The notes: generated by a model not told the origin, from the sequence alone. A DNA stretch of 64,000 nt from Hymenobacter sp. BT559 (GCF_017571525.1 NZ_JAGETY010000011.1:114276-178275); one strand, 5' to 3'. Shown: positions 16,038 to 27,922, counted from the first letter of the stretch. Numbers and translations: made by a program.

Positions 16038-17126
16038 CTATCGAATGCCGGCCCGCGTGAGCGCAGCCTGGTAGCGGTGGGCATTGACGAGGTGCTGGGC
16101 CTGAGTGGCGGCGAAAGCATGGTAGCCGCTGAAATCGTCCTTAGCGCAGAAATAGAGGTAATCGTTCTGCTCGGGGTGCAACACCGCATTGATGCTGGCA
16201 ATACTGGGCAGGTCGATGGGGCCGGGGGGTAGGCCAGCATATTTATAGGTGTTGTAGGGCGAGTCTTTCTGCAAGTGCACATTGAGCACGCGCTTGATGC
16301 CGAAGTCGCCGTTGGCGTACACCACGGTCGGGTCGGCCTGCAGCTTCATGCCGCGCTTGAGGCGGTTGAGGTACACGCCGGCAATGCGGGGGCGCTCATC
16401 GGGGTGCTGCTGCTGCTCGGCTTCCACGATGCTGGCCAGGGTGCTCACCTGCACGCGGGTGAGGCCCAACTTTTCGCGGGCGGCATCGCGCTCGGGCGTC
16501 CAGAACTTCTCGTACTCGGTTTTCATGCGCTGCATGAGGTTCTGGGCCGAGGTGTTCCAATACAGCTCGTAGGTGTTCGGGATGAACATCGAGAGCACCG
16601 TGGTGGTGTCGAAGCCCAGGCTCCTGGTGTAGCTAGGGCTGCTTAGCAGCGAGTCTATCTGCTTGGGCTTGGCATCGATTTGCTTGCTGAGCTTGGCAGC
16701 CAGCTCGCGGCGCAGGCGCACATTGGTGAAGGTGAGGCGCAACGGCGTTTGGCGGCCCGACTTCAGCAGGTTGATTACTTGGCGGTTGGTCATGCCGGTT
16801 TTAAGCTCGTAGCGGCCTGGCTTCACGGCGCCGGGCTTGTTGTAGCCCATCAGCTTGCCCACAAAGTGCAGCGAAAGCTTATCGATAATGGCGCCGGTGT
16901 TTTCAGTGGCCACCAGCGCCTTCTGCCAGTCGTCGCCCTTGTGGATGTACACGAACGTCGGTAAATCCTTGGTATCGACGTTGGTAGTGTAGAAAATCTG
17001 GAAGAAATAATACGAGAAGCACACCAGGATGAGGCCCAGAATCACGCTCACGGCGGCGAAGCGGTTGCGGCGCTTGATGGAGTCGGCCCGGTACTCGATG
17101 GCGGACTTTTTGACAGGTTCAGACAT
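16038..17126 (-). CDS. mltG: endolytic peptidoglycan transglycosylase MltG
   Basis: A 362-aa protein starting at ATG 17126 (MSEPVKKSAIEY). One transmembrane helix follows (VSVILGLILVCFSYYFF, residues about 26-42), then a LysM-like subdomain and the YceG catalytic domain. The catalytic Glu is in LASIVEAEQQ, and the family motifs GVYLNRLKRGMKLQADPTV and PPGPIDLPSIASINA are intact. MltG cuts nascent glycan strands in the periplasm and sets their length. A longer frame upstream lacks similarity and is rejected. A TAATTTTG box at 17154-17147 is well placed as its -7 promoter element. Confidence 0.93.
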   Translation of the reverse strand: MSEPVKKSAIEYRADSIKRRNRFAAVSVILGLILVCFSYYFFQIFYTTNVDTKDLPTFVYIHKGDDWQKALVATENTGAIIDKLSLHFVGKLMGYNKPGAVKPGRYELKTGMTNRQVINLLKSGRQTPLRLTFTNVRLRRELAAKLSKQIDAKPKQIDSLLSSPSYTRSLGFDTTTVLSMFIPNTYELYWNTSAQNLMQRMKTEYEKFWTPERDAAREKLGLTRVQVSTLASIVEAEQQQHPDERPRIAGVYLNRLKRGMKLQADPTVVYANGDFGIKRVLNVHLQKDSPYNTYKYAGLPPGPIDLPSIASINAVLHPEQNDYLYFCAKDDFSGYHAFAATQAQHLVNAHRYQAALTRAGIR

Positions 17127-17146
17127 GAAGCAGAGAATAAAGCCCT

Positions 17147-17154
17147 CAAAATTA
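17147..17154 (-). promoter_or_regulatory. TAnnTTTG -7 element for mltG
   Basis: TAATTTTG on the minus strand, 20 bases before the mltG ATG. It matches the Bacteroidota sigma-A consensus TAnnTTTG; no clear TTTG -33 box is seen at the right distance. Confidence 0.5.
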
Positions 17155-17326
17155 ACCCTCGCCAAGCCTACTAGCGCCGACGCCCCAAACAAGTGGCGGC
17201 GCTTTTGCTTATATCCGTCTTTCAGGCGCTGGCTAGTCCGCCAAAACCTCCGGCCGTAGTACCTTTCGCGCCAAAACAGGCCGCCTGTGCCGGCCCGCAC
17301 TATTTTATTATACCTTTTTCTGCCCT

Positions 17327-17959
17327 ATGGCCGCTACCCTGCTCCGCATCCATCCCGATAATCCGCCCCAAAATCGTATTCTACAAGTAGTGGAAGTGCT
17401 CCGTAAAGGTGGGCTTATTATTTACCCTACCGATACGGTGTATGGCATTGGCTGCGATATCAACAACGCAAAGGCCGTTGAAAAGCTTTGCCGCATCAAA
17501 GGCCTGAAGCCCGAAAAAGCTAATCTCAGCTTTATCTGCCACGATTTGTCGCACATCAGCGACTACGCGCACGGCATTACCACACCCGTATTTAAGGTGA
17601 TTAAAAAGGCCTTGCCTGGTCCTTTTACGTTCATTTTTGAGGCCAGCCCCAATGCCCCGCGCTACGGTGGCGTGAAGCGCAGCACGGTGGGCATTCGGGT
17701 GCCCGACAACCAGATTGTGCGGCAGATTGTGAAAGAGTTCGGCACACCCATCGTGAGCACGTCGGTGCGCGAAAGCGAGGAGACGCTGGAGGAATACGTA
17801 ACCGACCCCGACCTGATTTTTGAAAAATATCGCTCGCTGGTAGACCTCGTTATCGATGGTGGCTTCGGCGGCAACGAGCCGAGCACCATCGTCGACTGCA
17901 CCAACGACGACTTCGAGCTGGTGCGCCAGGGCCTGGGCGACATCGAGCAGTTTTTGTAA
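17327..17959 (+). CDS. L-threonylcarbamoyladenylate synthase, TsaC/Sua5/YciO family
   Basis: A 210-aa protein with one YrdC-like domain. KGGLIIYPTDTVYGIGCD (residues about 27-44) is the nucleotide/threonine binding signature, followed by KRSTVGIRVPDN and EPSTIVDC. TsaC/Sua5 proteins make threonylcarbamoyl-AMP for the t6A modification of ANN-decoding tRNAs. The close paralogue YciO shares the fold, and the length here does not decide between them. Divergent from mltG; a TATACCTTTT stretch just before the ATG could be the promoter. It ends 7 bases before the family A repeat. Confidence 0.85.
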   Translation: MAATLLRIHPDNPPQNRILQVVEVLRKGGLIIYPTDTVYGIGCDINNAKAVEKLCRIKGLKPEKANLSFICHDLSHISDYAHGITTPVFKVIKKALPGPFTFIFEASPNAPRYGGVKRSTVGIRVPDNQIVRQIVKEFGTPIVSTSVRESEETLEEYVTDPDLIFEKYRSLVDLVIDGGFGGNEPSTIVDCTNDDFELVRQGLGDIEQFL

Positions 17960-17966
17960 GCACTAA

Positions 17967-18087
17967 AGTCAGTCCTTGCAAGCGCAACGCCGTGAAGTGC
18001 GGCAATCTTTCTTTTTGTTAGGATTGTACCCCTAGCGTGAAGGAAGTATTGCCGCGCTTCACGGCGTTGCGCTTGCAAGGACTGACT
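17967..18087. repeat. long inverted repeat, family A
   Basis: 40-base arms (17967-18006 and 18048-18087) with a single mismatch; core GCAAGCGCAACG and GCGGCAAT as in the copies at 2878 and 39597. It fills the space between the convergent tsaC-like and lpxL-like genes, leaving 7 and 4 bases. Confidence 0.9.
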
Positions 18088-18091
18088 ATAC

Positions 18092-19012
18092 TTACTGATT
18101 CTCCGGCCGCTTGTGCTTCCAGCGGCGGTGCGTCCAAAGGTATTGCTCGGGTGTGGCCCGGATATCAGCTTCCAGCTGCCGGATAAATGCTTCCGTGGCC
18201 GGAAAGCGCTGGGCGTCGTCGGGCGAATTGGCCCCGGCGGCCACCGCCCGGCCATCGGGCAGCTCGGTGAATTTCACCTCGTAGTAGCCGCGCCGCACCC
18301 GCCGGATGCCCACGTAGAGTACCGCGCAGTCGAGCTGCTGGGCCAGCCGGTCGGCGCTGGTGTAGAAGCCGGCTTCCTGGTGCAAAAACTCAGTCCAGTA
18401 TGGGCGGTCGTCTTTGCCGGCGGCCTGGTCGGTAAGCAGGCTGAGGGTGCGGCCTTCGCCCCGGTGCTGCACGAGGTAGCGCAGCGTGGCCAGCATGGGC
18501 ACCGCATCGGCCCCTAGCCGGGTGCGCAGGCGCCGCATAAAATATTCGAAGAAGTTGTTGGTGAGCGGTTTATATACACCCGCTGCCCGGCCCGGAAACT
18601 CCAGGGCCGCGCCCGAGAGTATCCACTCCCAGTTGCCGCGGTGCGACCCTAGCGAGAGCACCGTGCGGTTTTCGGCAAAGTGCCGGGTCATCAGCTCGGG
18701 GTTCACGAAGCGCATCCGGCGCCGCAGCTCGGCGGGTGAGATGGCCGCCAGCTTTAGAATCTCGACTACCACTTGCGCAAAGTGCCAGTAGAACTGGTGG
18801 CCGATACGCTCGACTTCAGCCGCGCTTTTCTCCGGAAACGAGTTGCGTAAGTTTTCGAGCACCACGCCCCAGCGGTAGCGCACCACGTAGCGCAGTAGCA
18901 GGTAAATGACGCCCGCTAGCCCATGCAATATGGCCAGCGGCAGGTGGGCCAGCGCCAGCAGCAGCCAGGTAAGCAGGCGGTAGGACCACGGCGCGGCCGG
19001 GCGGGCGCTCAT
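18092..19012 (-). CDS. LpxL/HtrB-like lysophospholipid or lipid A acyltransferase
   Basis: A 306-aa protein with an N-terminal membrane anchor (LLTWLLLALAHLPLAILHGL). The acyltransferase H-x4-D/E-type motif appears as LGSHRGNWEW (about residues 118-127), and later blocks SLLTDQAAGKDDRPY and WTHRRWKHKRP match the LpxL family. It would add a secondary acyl chain to lipid A at the inner membrane. Its ATG overlaps the TGA of the upstream gene by the 4-base ATGA arrangement (19009-19012), so the two are translationally coupled. Confidence 0.9.
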   Translation of the reverse strand: MSARPAAPWSYRLLTWLLLALAHLPLAILHGLAGVIYLLLRYVVRYRWGVVLENLRNSFPEKSAAEVERIGHQFYWHFAQVVVEILKLAAISPAELRRRMRFVNPELMTRHFAENRTVLSLGSHRGNWEWILSGAALEFPGRAAGVYKPLTNNFFEYFMRRLRTRLGADAVPMLATLRYLVQHRGEGRTLSLLTDQAAGKDDRPYWTEFLHQEAGFYTSADRLAQQLDCAVLYVGIRRVRRGYYEVKFTELPDGRAVAAGANSPDDAQRFPATEAFIRQLEADIRATPEQYLWTHRRWKHKRPENQ

Positions 19013-19884
19013 CGGGGCACGGCGGCCCCGGCCGGGGCATATTCGGTGAGGCTGCGCTGGCCGCCCTGGCTTTGGGTAGCCAGCACCTTTTTAGTGGCCG
19101 CATCGCGGGCTTCGATGGTAAGGGTGAAGTGCCCGGCCGGCAGGGGGCCTAGTGGCAGCTGGCCCACAATGGGCGTAGGCCGCCCGCCCTGCGTGGTCAC
19201 GAGCGGCGCGTCGGCATCGGCGGCGGTGCCGTCTTCGGCCGAGAGGTGATAGTGCAGGCGCACCGAGCGGCCGGCCGGCACAGCATTCAGCTCGGTGTAG
19301 AAGTACAGATTCTCAGTGCCCCGGCCGTAGAAGCCGCCTGCGGCACGCGTCAGCAAATAGCCGCCGCGGTTGAAAACGCTTTCGGCGCCAGCCTTGGCGG
19401 CGGGCTTAGCCAGAAACACGAGGTCGCTGAAGGTCGGTGCGGTAGGCGCGGCTATCACTAGGGATTGCTCCACAGTGGTTTCACCGTTGGCCGACTTATA
19501 CTGGTCGCGAATACGGCCGCGCAGCGTGTAGGTGCCGTCGGGCACGGTCACGCGCTTCAAGAAGCTGAGCGGGTTCTTAATAGCGATAGTCGTGTCGCTG
19601 AGCACGGGTGGCTTCAGCGTCACGGTTTCGTGCCAGGCTGAGGTGCCATCCGCTTTCAAAATATCTAAATCGACCACCGCCGACGACTGAAACGACTTGG
19701 GCGCCCGCTGCCGGTAGGTGAGCGGCTGGGTAGGTACCACCACGGAAATTTCGACCTCGCCACCCTTCTGCACCTGGTCGAGGTTGCGAAACTTAGCCAC
19801 CTGCAAAATGAGCTGTGGCGGGCCGGCCTGGGCACTGAGCGTAGCCGCCAGGGTCAGCGAGAGGGAGATAGGAAGGACGCGCAT
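19009..19884 (-). CDS. secreted protein of unknown function, beta-rich
   Basis: A 291-aa protein with a signal peptide (LPISLSLTLAATLSAQAG). The remainder is a string of short beta strands with no recognised domain. Segments such as VPDGTYTLRGRIRD and LPAGHFTLTIEARD suggest two or three immunoglobulin-like sandwiches, reminiscent of the N-terminal half of GWxTD proteins, but the GWxTD motif itself is absent. It is coupled by a 4-base overlap to the lipid A acyltransferase downstream, so an envelope role is likely. A TATTTTTG box ends six bases before the ATG, implying a leaderless mRNA. Confidence 0.75.
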   Translation of the reverse strand: MRVLPISLSLTLAATLSAQAGPPQLILQVAKFRNLDQVQKGGEVEISVVVPTQPLTYRQRAPKSFQSSAVVDLDILKADGTSAWHETVTLKPPVLSDTTIAIKNPLSFLKRVTVPDGTYTLRGRIRDQYKSANGETTVEQSLVIAAPTAPTFSDLVFLAKPAAKAGAESVFNRGGYLLTRAAGGFYGRGTENLYFYTELNAVPAGRSVRLHYHLSAEDGTAADADAPLVTTQGGRPTPIVGQLPLGPLPAGHFTLTIEARDAATKKVLATQSQGGQRSLTEYAPAGAAVPR

Positions 19885-19889
19885 AAGAG

Positions 19890-19897
19890 CAAAAATA
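19890..19897 (-). promoter_or_regulatory. TAnnTTTG -7 element abutting a start codon
   Basis: TATTTTTG on the minus strand; only five bases separate it from the ATG at 19884. The expected start site therefore falls at or next to the A of the ATG. Confidence 0.5.
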
Positions 19898-19950
19898 AGG
19901 ACTAGGCCTACGCCAAGGCCATTACCGTGCCGGGCCGCTACCTTGCGGCC

Positions 19951-20580
19951 ATGTCCGTTGTCTTATCCGAGTTGCATTACCTGCCCTCGATTCCGTATTT
20001 CCAACAATTGCTAGGGGCCGAAAAGCTGCTGCTCGACGCCCACGAGCACTACCACAAGCAGACGTATCGCAACCGGGCGCTCATCCTCACGGCGCAGGGG
20101 CCACAACCACTTACGGTGCCCGTGGTGGATGGCGCCCGCTCGGAGAAGATTCGCACCAGCGAGATTGAGATTGACTACCGCCAGAACTGGAGGCACCGGC
20201 ATTTTCGCACCTTGCAAACCGCCTACGGGGCCTCGCCGTATTTTGGGTATTACGCCGATTATTTGCAGGATATTTATGCCCAGAAGCCGGCGCGGCTTTG
20301 GGAATTAAATCTGGCCTGCTTGCACTTGCTGCTGCGCTGCCTGCGCTGGCCCTTGCCGCTCGATTTCACAACCGAATACCTGGCCCCGGCCAGCTCGCTA
20401 GCCCCTCCCCTGCTCGACCGGCGCGACTACCTGACACCCAAAAGCACCCTAGCCAAGGCCGAACCTGACAGTCCGTCGCAACGGCCCTACCCGCAGGTTT
20501 TTGGTACCGCATTTGTACCGGGTCTTAGCGTGCTGGATTTGTTGTTTATGCGAGGTCCGGCGGCCGGACAGTTTTTATAG
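19951..20580 (+). CDS. WbqC-like family protein
   Basis: A 209-aa protein from ATG 19951. The opening VLSELHYLPSIPYFQQLLGA, the block EHYHKQTYRNRALILTAQGP with PLTVPV after it, and IDYRQNWRHRHFRTLQTAY match the WbqC/YP_ family seen near polysaccharide genes and as lone genes in Bacteroidota. The biochemical role is unsettled. A TACCTTGC box ends 4 bases before the ATG, so transcription may start at the start codon. The gene is divergent from the secreted protein and followed by clpC. Confidence 0.8.
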   Translation: MSVVLSELHYLPSIPYFQQLLGAEKLLLDAHEHYHKQTYRNRALILTAQGPQPLTVPVVDGARSEKIRTSEIEIDYRQNWRHRHFRTLQTAYGASPYFGYYADYLQDIYAQKPARLWELNLACLHLLLRCLRWPLPLDFTTEYLAPASSLAPPLLDRRDYLTPKSTLAKAEPDSPSQRPYPQVFGTAFVPGLSVLDLLFMRGPAAGQFL

Positions 20581-20734
20581 GACAGGCGCTTAGCCAAAAA
20601 TAATTTGTCCGAACCTTCGTCCGCAGGCGCTTGTTTTTCCAGTAATCCGCTTTCTTTTACGTATTGGTGTAGCGCAACTATTCAGGCCGGTTTCGGTACA
20701 GCTACTATCTGCGTCTTATTTCTATCTTGCTTGC

Positions 20735-23362
<2,628 letters not shown>

Positions 23363-23375
23363 TCGAATAGCTTGC

Positions 23376-23412
23376 AAAAAGGCCGGTCCCGCAGTGCGGG
23401 GCCGGCCTTTTT
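23376..23412. terminator. bidirectional intrinsic terminator
   Basis: 18-base arms (23376-23393, 23395-23412) with one wobble and an A run before and T run after, so it can work for clpC on the plus strand and for the OmpA remnant on the minus strand. Confidence 0.9.
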
Positions 23413-23422
23413 TGTTTGGGAT

Positions 23423-23671
23423 TTATGGCTGGGGCCTAGCTGCTTCGATGGGGCGAACTACAACGCGCCGGTTGCGCGGGCGCTCGGCGGGCATGTTGTT
23501 GTCGGCTACGGGTTGCGTGTCCCCTAGCCCCATCATAGCGGCTGGCAGTGCGCGGAGCTTACGGCGCAAAGAAACTCGCAGCCCCGGATTTAGCGCCGAG
23601 TGGCCGTGCTCAAAGGCACGGCTACGCCCGGTAAAGCGCAAGCCCAAACTATGTACTGACGCCCAGCCGAA
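23423..23671 (-). pseudogene. remnant of an OmpA-family outer membrane protein
   Basis: The minus-strand frame reads what looks like a last barrel strand (SVHSLGLRFTG), then FEHGHSALNP, which resembles the start of the OmpA periplasmic domain, and after a short join the end of that domain, GLGDTQPVADNN and RNRRVVV, followed by a TAA stop. A full OmpA domain has about 60 more residues between these blocks, and the signal peptide and barrel are missing. The 3' end and its terminator are intact, pointing to an internally deleted gene rather than a chance frame. Confidence 0.55.
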
Positions 23672-23726
23672 CGGAGGCCTTGCGGCCGGCTGCCCGGTTT
23701 CGGAGGCTGCCGGGCGTCCGGTACGC

Positions 23727-23761
23727 AAACGGCCGGCCCCGCTCTGCGGAACCGGCCGTTT
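23727..23761. terminator. terminator-like hairpin
   Basis: Arms 23727-23742 and 23746-23761 (AAACGGCCGG and CCGGCCGTTT at the ends, two internal mismatches), loop TCT, upstream of the OmpA remnant. It may be the terminator of a lost neighbour. Confidence 0.6.
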
Positions 23762-23856
23762 GTGCTTTCATAGCTCTAGGGACACTTCATTTCCCTTTCT
23801 CAGGTTGTAGAGTCTTGTACCTGCGTTATTCGTTGCATAGTACCCGTAAAGTTGGG

Positions 23857-26373
23857 CTAGCCCCCTTGCTTGCTGCCGCCGCCCTTGGTGTCATCGTTCT
23901 GGATAGCCTTACGCTGCTTGCTCGGCCCGCCCTGCCCGAAGCGGTAGCTGAAGTTGACCCGGAAGCCGCGCTGGTAAGACCGGTACTCACTATGCTCGGT
24001 GAAGAACTGCGTGGTAGTAGTGCTGCGGTAGGGCCAGTATGAGTTGAATGGGCTAGCGAAGTTGAGCGTGAGGTCGGCCTTGTCTTTGAGCAAGGTTTTC
24101 TTCACGCCTAGCTGATAGTAGAGGTTGGCCGGGTCAGTGCCCTGGATGCTAGGCGTAGGGGTGCTAGCGAAGGCAAAGCCCTGTACCGTAAAGCCTTTAT
24201 CGAGCTTGTACGAAGTATTGACGTTGATGCCCGCCATAAAGCCGCGGCGCTCGATGCCTAGCGCTGGCGAGTTGCGCACGATGTACTGCACATCGGGGCC
24301 GGCGCTCAGGTCCCACTTGGGCGTGGGCTTGGCCGAGAAGTACACGTTGAACTGATAAAACGTATTAGCAGCTACGTTGGCGTAAGTCTGGGCCGTCACG
24401 CTCGGGTCGGGCACCACGCTGCCGGGCAGTGGCACGGGCGGGTTGGGGTTGGTGGTAAGGTAGCGGATAGACTCGATGGCGTTGCCGGTGTGGCGTACCG
24501 AGAGCGCGGCGTTGAGCGTCGTCGTTTTGAGCGTGGTGCTGTAAGCCAGTTCATACGAATCAGTCAGCTCGGGGCTTAGCACGGGGTTGCCAAAATTGAC
24601 ATTCTTGGCGTCGGAGCGGTCTATAAACGGGTTGAGGTAGTCGATGAATGGCCGCGTGATGCGCCGGCTGTAGGCAAAGCGCAGGCTGGTGGCATCGCTG
24701 AAGGCGTAGCGCGCGCTGCCATTGGGCAGCAGCGACAGGTAGGTAGGCAAGGCTACTTCGGCGCTGCCCGGCCCAAAGCGCGCCGTAATGGCCGTGCGTT
24801 CGAGGCGGGTGCCGAGGCTGGTACTCAGCTTCTTGCCCACGCTGAACGAGTAGGTGGCATACGCCGCCTGCACATCCTGGGCATAGTTGAAATCGGTGAT
24901 ACGGCGGCGCGAAGGACTAAACTCCTGGCTCAGCGCCGGGAACAGGGTATCGACGCTAGCCACCGAGCCGGTGCGGCGGAAGATGGCCTTCAGGCCCATT
25001 TCCAGCGTGCGCTTGTCGCCAAAGGGCTGGGTAAAATCGGTTTGGAGCGTCACTTCATGCCCGGGCGTGCGGCCCCGGCTGTGCTCGCGGTAGCTGGCCT
25101 GGCTTTGCTCCAGGGCCGTGAGCGAGTTGTTGTACTGGTCGAAGTCGTAGCCAAACGTGCCATTGTTGAGCGCGTACTGCCCTAGCACGCTCCATTCCTT
25201 GCGGGCCGTGGCAAAGGTGCGGGTGTAGGTGCCGGTGCCTTCCACATTCAGCCCGCTAAACAGGTTTTTGGTGGCGCGGGTAAAGAGCTGGTTGGCCGCC
25301 GGGTTTACGTTGGTGTAGCGGTTGAGCAGGTCCTGGGTCGAGTTGCCGCCGTAGCCACTTACGGAGCCGGCCAGCGAAATGCTGTGGTGCTCAGCAGGGT
25401 CATAGTCGAGGCCCACCGTGCCATAGTACCAGCCACCGAGGTTGTGATTGGTCGAGCTCTGGCGCAGCGTGTCGGGCACGGCGCCGGCAAAGCCAATGCG
25501 CTCGCGGCTCGACTGGCCGGGGTTGTACCAGGCCCCCGCGCTGGCCGATGAGGTGAAGCCAATCTTGCCCTTCTTAAAATTCAGGGCCGAGTTGAAGTTG
25601 GTATTGCGGTTGCCGCTGGCTAGGCCCACCCGGCCGTTCACCCCTTGGTCAACGCCCTTCTTCAGCACAATGTTGATGATGCCAGCCGTGCCCTCGCCAT
25701 CGTACTTGGCCGAGGGCGTGGTGATGATTTCCACGCTCTTAATCTGCTCGGCCGGAATGCTTTTAAGCGCCTCAGCCAGGTTGCGCGCCAGGGTCGGCGA
25801 AGGCTTGTTGTTGACCAGCACCTTGAAGTTGGCCGAGCCACGCATCTTCACGTTGCCGTCGCCATCTACGGCCAGCAGCGGGGCTTTGCGCAGCACATCC
25901 TGGGCGGTGCCCCCGGCATTGCTCACGTCCTGGTCGGCGTTGTACACGAGGCGGTCAGGCTTTACTTCCACCACCGGCTTTTGGCCGATAATTACCGCCT
26001 CGCCCAGTGCTTGCGCGGCGGCGGGCATCAGCAAACTGCCCACCGCCGTGGGACCGGCGCCTACCGTTACGGTGCGGGTGCGGGTGCCGTAGCCCACGTA
26101 GCTGGCCCGCAGCCGGAAGGTGCCCGCGGCCAGCTTGGTCATGGCGAAGTGCCCCTTGTCGTCGGCCGCCACACCGGTGATGGGCTTGTCGCCGGTGGGC
26201 GGCAGCAGCACCACGGTGGCGTAGGCCACCGGCTGGCGGCTCACCGAGTCGAGCACCGTGCCAGTAAGCGAGCCAGTGCTCGTCGGAGCCGCCGCCGGCG
26301 CTTGGGCGGCAGCGGGGCGGGGCCGGCCGGCCAGCAGGAGCAGGCCTAGTAACCAGAACGTAGTCGTTTTCAT
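23857..26373 (-). CDS. outer membrane beta-barrel receptor (TonB-dependent-like, CarboxypepD_reg)
   Basis: An 838-aa protein from ATG 26373 (MKTTTFWLLGLLLLAG signal peptide); a longer frame upstream is rejected because it would bury the signal. Residues about 35-120 are a carboxypeptidase-regulatory-like domain (GTVLDSVSRQPVAYATVVLL), then a plug-like region with DVLRKAPLLAVDGDGNVKMRG, then a long barrel ending FRVNFSYRFGQGG and a Lys/Gly-rich tail. This is the outer-membrane beta-barrel family common in Bacteroidota; the ligand is unknown and no SusD partner is present. Downstream of the AraC-type regulator on the same strand, which may control it. Confidence 0.85.
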   Translation of the reverse strand: MKTTTFWLLGLLLLAGRPRPAAAQAPAAAPTSTGSLTGTVLDSVSRQPVAYATVVLLPPTGDKPITGVAADDKGHFAMTKLAAGTFRLRASYVGYGTRTRTVTVGAGPTAVGSLLMPAAAQALGEAVIIGQKPVVEVKPDRLVYNADQDVSNAGGTAQDVLRKAPLLAVDGDGNVKMRGSANFKVLVNNKPSPTLARNLAEALKSIPAEQIKSVEIITTPSAKYDGEGTAGIINIVLKKGVDQGVNGRVGLASGNRNTNFNSALNFKKGKIGFTSSASAGAWYNPGQSSRERIGFAGAVPDTLRQSSTNHNLGGWYYGTVGLDYDPAEHHSISLAGSVSGYGGNSTQDLLNRYTNVNPAANQLFTRATKNLFSGLNVEGTGTYTRTFATARKEWSVLGQYALNNGTFGYDFDQYNNSLTALEQSQASYREHSRGRTPGHEVTLQTDFTQPFGDKRTLEMGLKAIFRRTGSVASVDTLFPALSQEFSPSRRRITDFNYAQDVQAAYATYSFSVGKKLSTSLGTRLERTAITARFGPGSAEVALPTYLSLLPNGSARYAFSDATSLRFAYSRRITRPFIDYLNPFIDRSDAKNVNFGNPVLSPELTDSYELAYSTTLKTTTLNAALSVRHTGNAIESIRYLTTNPNPPVPLPGSVVPDPSVTAQTYANVAANTFYQFNVYFSAKPTPKWDLSAGPDVQYIVRNSPALGIERRGFMAGINVNTSYKLDKGFTVQGFAFASTPTPSIQGTDPANLYYQLGVKKTLLKDKADLTLNFASPFNSYWPYRSTTTTQFFTEHSEYRSYQRGFRVNFSYRFGQGGPSKQRKAIQNDDTKGGGSKQGG

Positions 26374-26617
26374 AGATGATGAAGGAGAGTTGCTTGGGCG
26401 ATGGATGCACTGGGCCAGCAAGTGGTTGCTTCCAACCCTGAAGATTTTCTGAAGCAATACCCAGACTATCGAATAGGGCCACCAAACGTTACATCGCAGG
26501 CAGGGGCGGCGCATTACCATTTTATGAAGCATGGCTGGGGCGGTTGAAATGACTGAGGCAAAGGTCCCCTAGCCCCACAGGCGGGGCGCTCCAGGTCACT
26601 ATCTGAGCCGTCCCAAC

Positions 26618-27910
26618 TTATGATTTGGGCCGCGCCACTTCGCTGGGCGCTTGGCCCAGCAGCTTCTTGAACACGCGGTTAAACGTTGATTTCGAGTTAA
26701 ATCCACTATCCAGCGCCACGCCTACCAGCGAGTAGTGCGCAAAGTGGGGGTCGGCCAGCTTGCGGCTAGCCTCGTGCACCCGGTAGGTGTTCACGAAGTC
26801 ATTGAAATTTTGCCCGCAGCCCGCATTGATGACTTTCGAGAGCAGGTTGGGCGTGGTGCGCAGGCGCTGGGCCAGCTCGGCCAGGGTCAGTTCAGGCTCC
26901 AGCCAAGGCCGCTCGGTGGCCATAAGCGCGAGCAGCTTATCGCGCCACGGCAGCAGCTCGGGGGCCAGGCCGGGCGCGCTGGCCTCGGCCGGGGGCAGGC
27001 TGGCTGGGAACCCTAGCGGGGCTAGCCCACCGGCTGCCAATGGAGCCGACGCGGCCGGCTCGTTAGGGGTTGCGAGGGTCGTTTCCTCGGGTAGTTCGGC
27101 AGGTGCCGCATCGGGCTCGAAGCGCAGCGGGCTGCTGGCTGCCGCGTAGTTGGCTTGCAGGCCCACCGCGATGAGGGCGTAAATAAGCAAGCCGCGCAGG
27201 GCGAAGTAATTCCAGGCCTCGGTGTAGCCGAAGTGGAACACCACGTCCAGAATTTCAAACAGCAAACTCAGGCCCAGGCTCAGGCCCTGCAACAGCAGCA
27301 GCTGCCGAAACCCGGCGAAACGCAGGCGCTCGGGGTCCGAGAAGTTGTCGTCGAGGTAGCGCGAGTAGCGGCGGTACTCGGCCAGTACCCACCAGCCGTA
27401 GAGCGGCAGCAGCCCATACAGGACCACGGCCACTGGCTGGCTCAGGCCATCGAGCCACTCGGCGGCGGGCCCTTTGGTGCCGAAGTGGTAAGGCAGCACC
27501 CGCCCGCGCAGGCCGCGCCACCACCCCAGGTCGTAGAGCGCCGCCAGGCCAAACAGGGCTACCTTGAGCAGGCCCGGCGCCAGGTGCGCCCAGGCGCGGC
27601 GCCCCAGTCGAAACTCCTGGTTGGTGAGGCTGCGGAAATACAGCAGGTAGGCCGGCCCCAGCAGCAGGTTGAGCTGCCAGGGAATGTAGAACATCAGCGT
27701 GGAGTAGCCATCGTGGCTGTCGTACCACCCCGCAAAGCCTAGCATCCATTGCGCAATAGTGAGTGTGGGCAGCACTAGCAACAGGGCCAGCAGCGCATCG
27801 GGCCAGGTGCCGCGCCGCAGCGCCCGGCTCAGCAGCCACAGCGTGGCGGCCAGGCCCGGCACCACAAACGGCAACAGCAACGCGCTACGCGGCCCAAACT
27901 CAAAATGCAT
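26618..27910 (-). CDS. membrane-anchored AraC-family regulator
   Basis: A 430-aa protein. The first about 240 residues hold some seven hydrophobic helices (ALLLPFVVPGLAATLWLL, LLALLLVLPTLTIAQWML and so on). A Pro/Ala-rich linker follows, and residues about 330-425 are an AraC helix-turn-helix pair with LTLAELAQRLRTTPNLLSKVI and the second-helix signature VALDSGFNSKSTFNRVFKK. Such proteins are typical of Bacteroidota and sense an unknown signal through the membrane part. A TACTTTTG box lies only 4 bases before the ATG, suggesting leaderless mRNA. The downstream receptor is a plausible target. Confidence 0.87.
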   Translation of the reverse strand: MHFEFGPRSALLLPFVVPGLAATLWLLSRALRRGTWPDALLALLLVLPTLTIAQWMLGFAGWYDSHDGYSTLMFYIPWQLNLLLGPAYLLYFRSLTNQEFRLGRRAWAHLAPGLLKVALFGLAALYDLGWWRGLRGRVLPYHFGTKGPAAEWLDGLSQPVAVVLYGLLPLYGWWVLAEYRRYSRYLDDNFSDPERLRFAGFRQLLLLQGLSLGLSLLFEILDVVFHFGYTEAWNYFALRGLLIYALIAVGLQANYAAASSPLRFEPDAAPAELPEETTLATPNEPAASAPLAAGGLAPLGFPASLPPAEASAPGLAPELLPWRDKLLALMATERPWLEPELTLAELAQRLRTTPNLLSKVINAGCGQNFNDFVNTYRVHEASRKLADPHFAHYSLVGVALDSGFNSKSTFNRVFKKLLGQAPSEVARPKS

Positions 27911-27914
27911 GATG

Positions 27915-27922
27915 CAAAAGTA
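27915..27922 (-). promoter_or_regulatory. TAnnTTTG -7 element abutting the AraC start codon
   Basis: TACTTTTG on the minus strand, four bases from the ATG at 27910. No -33 TTTG is visible at the usual spacing. Confidence 0.5.
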
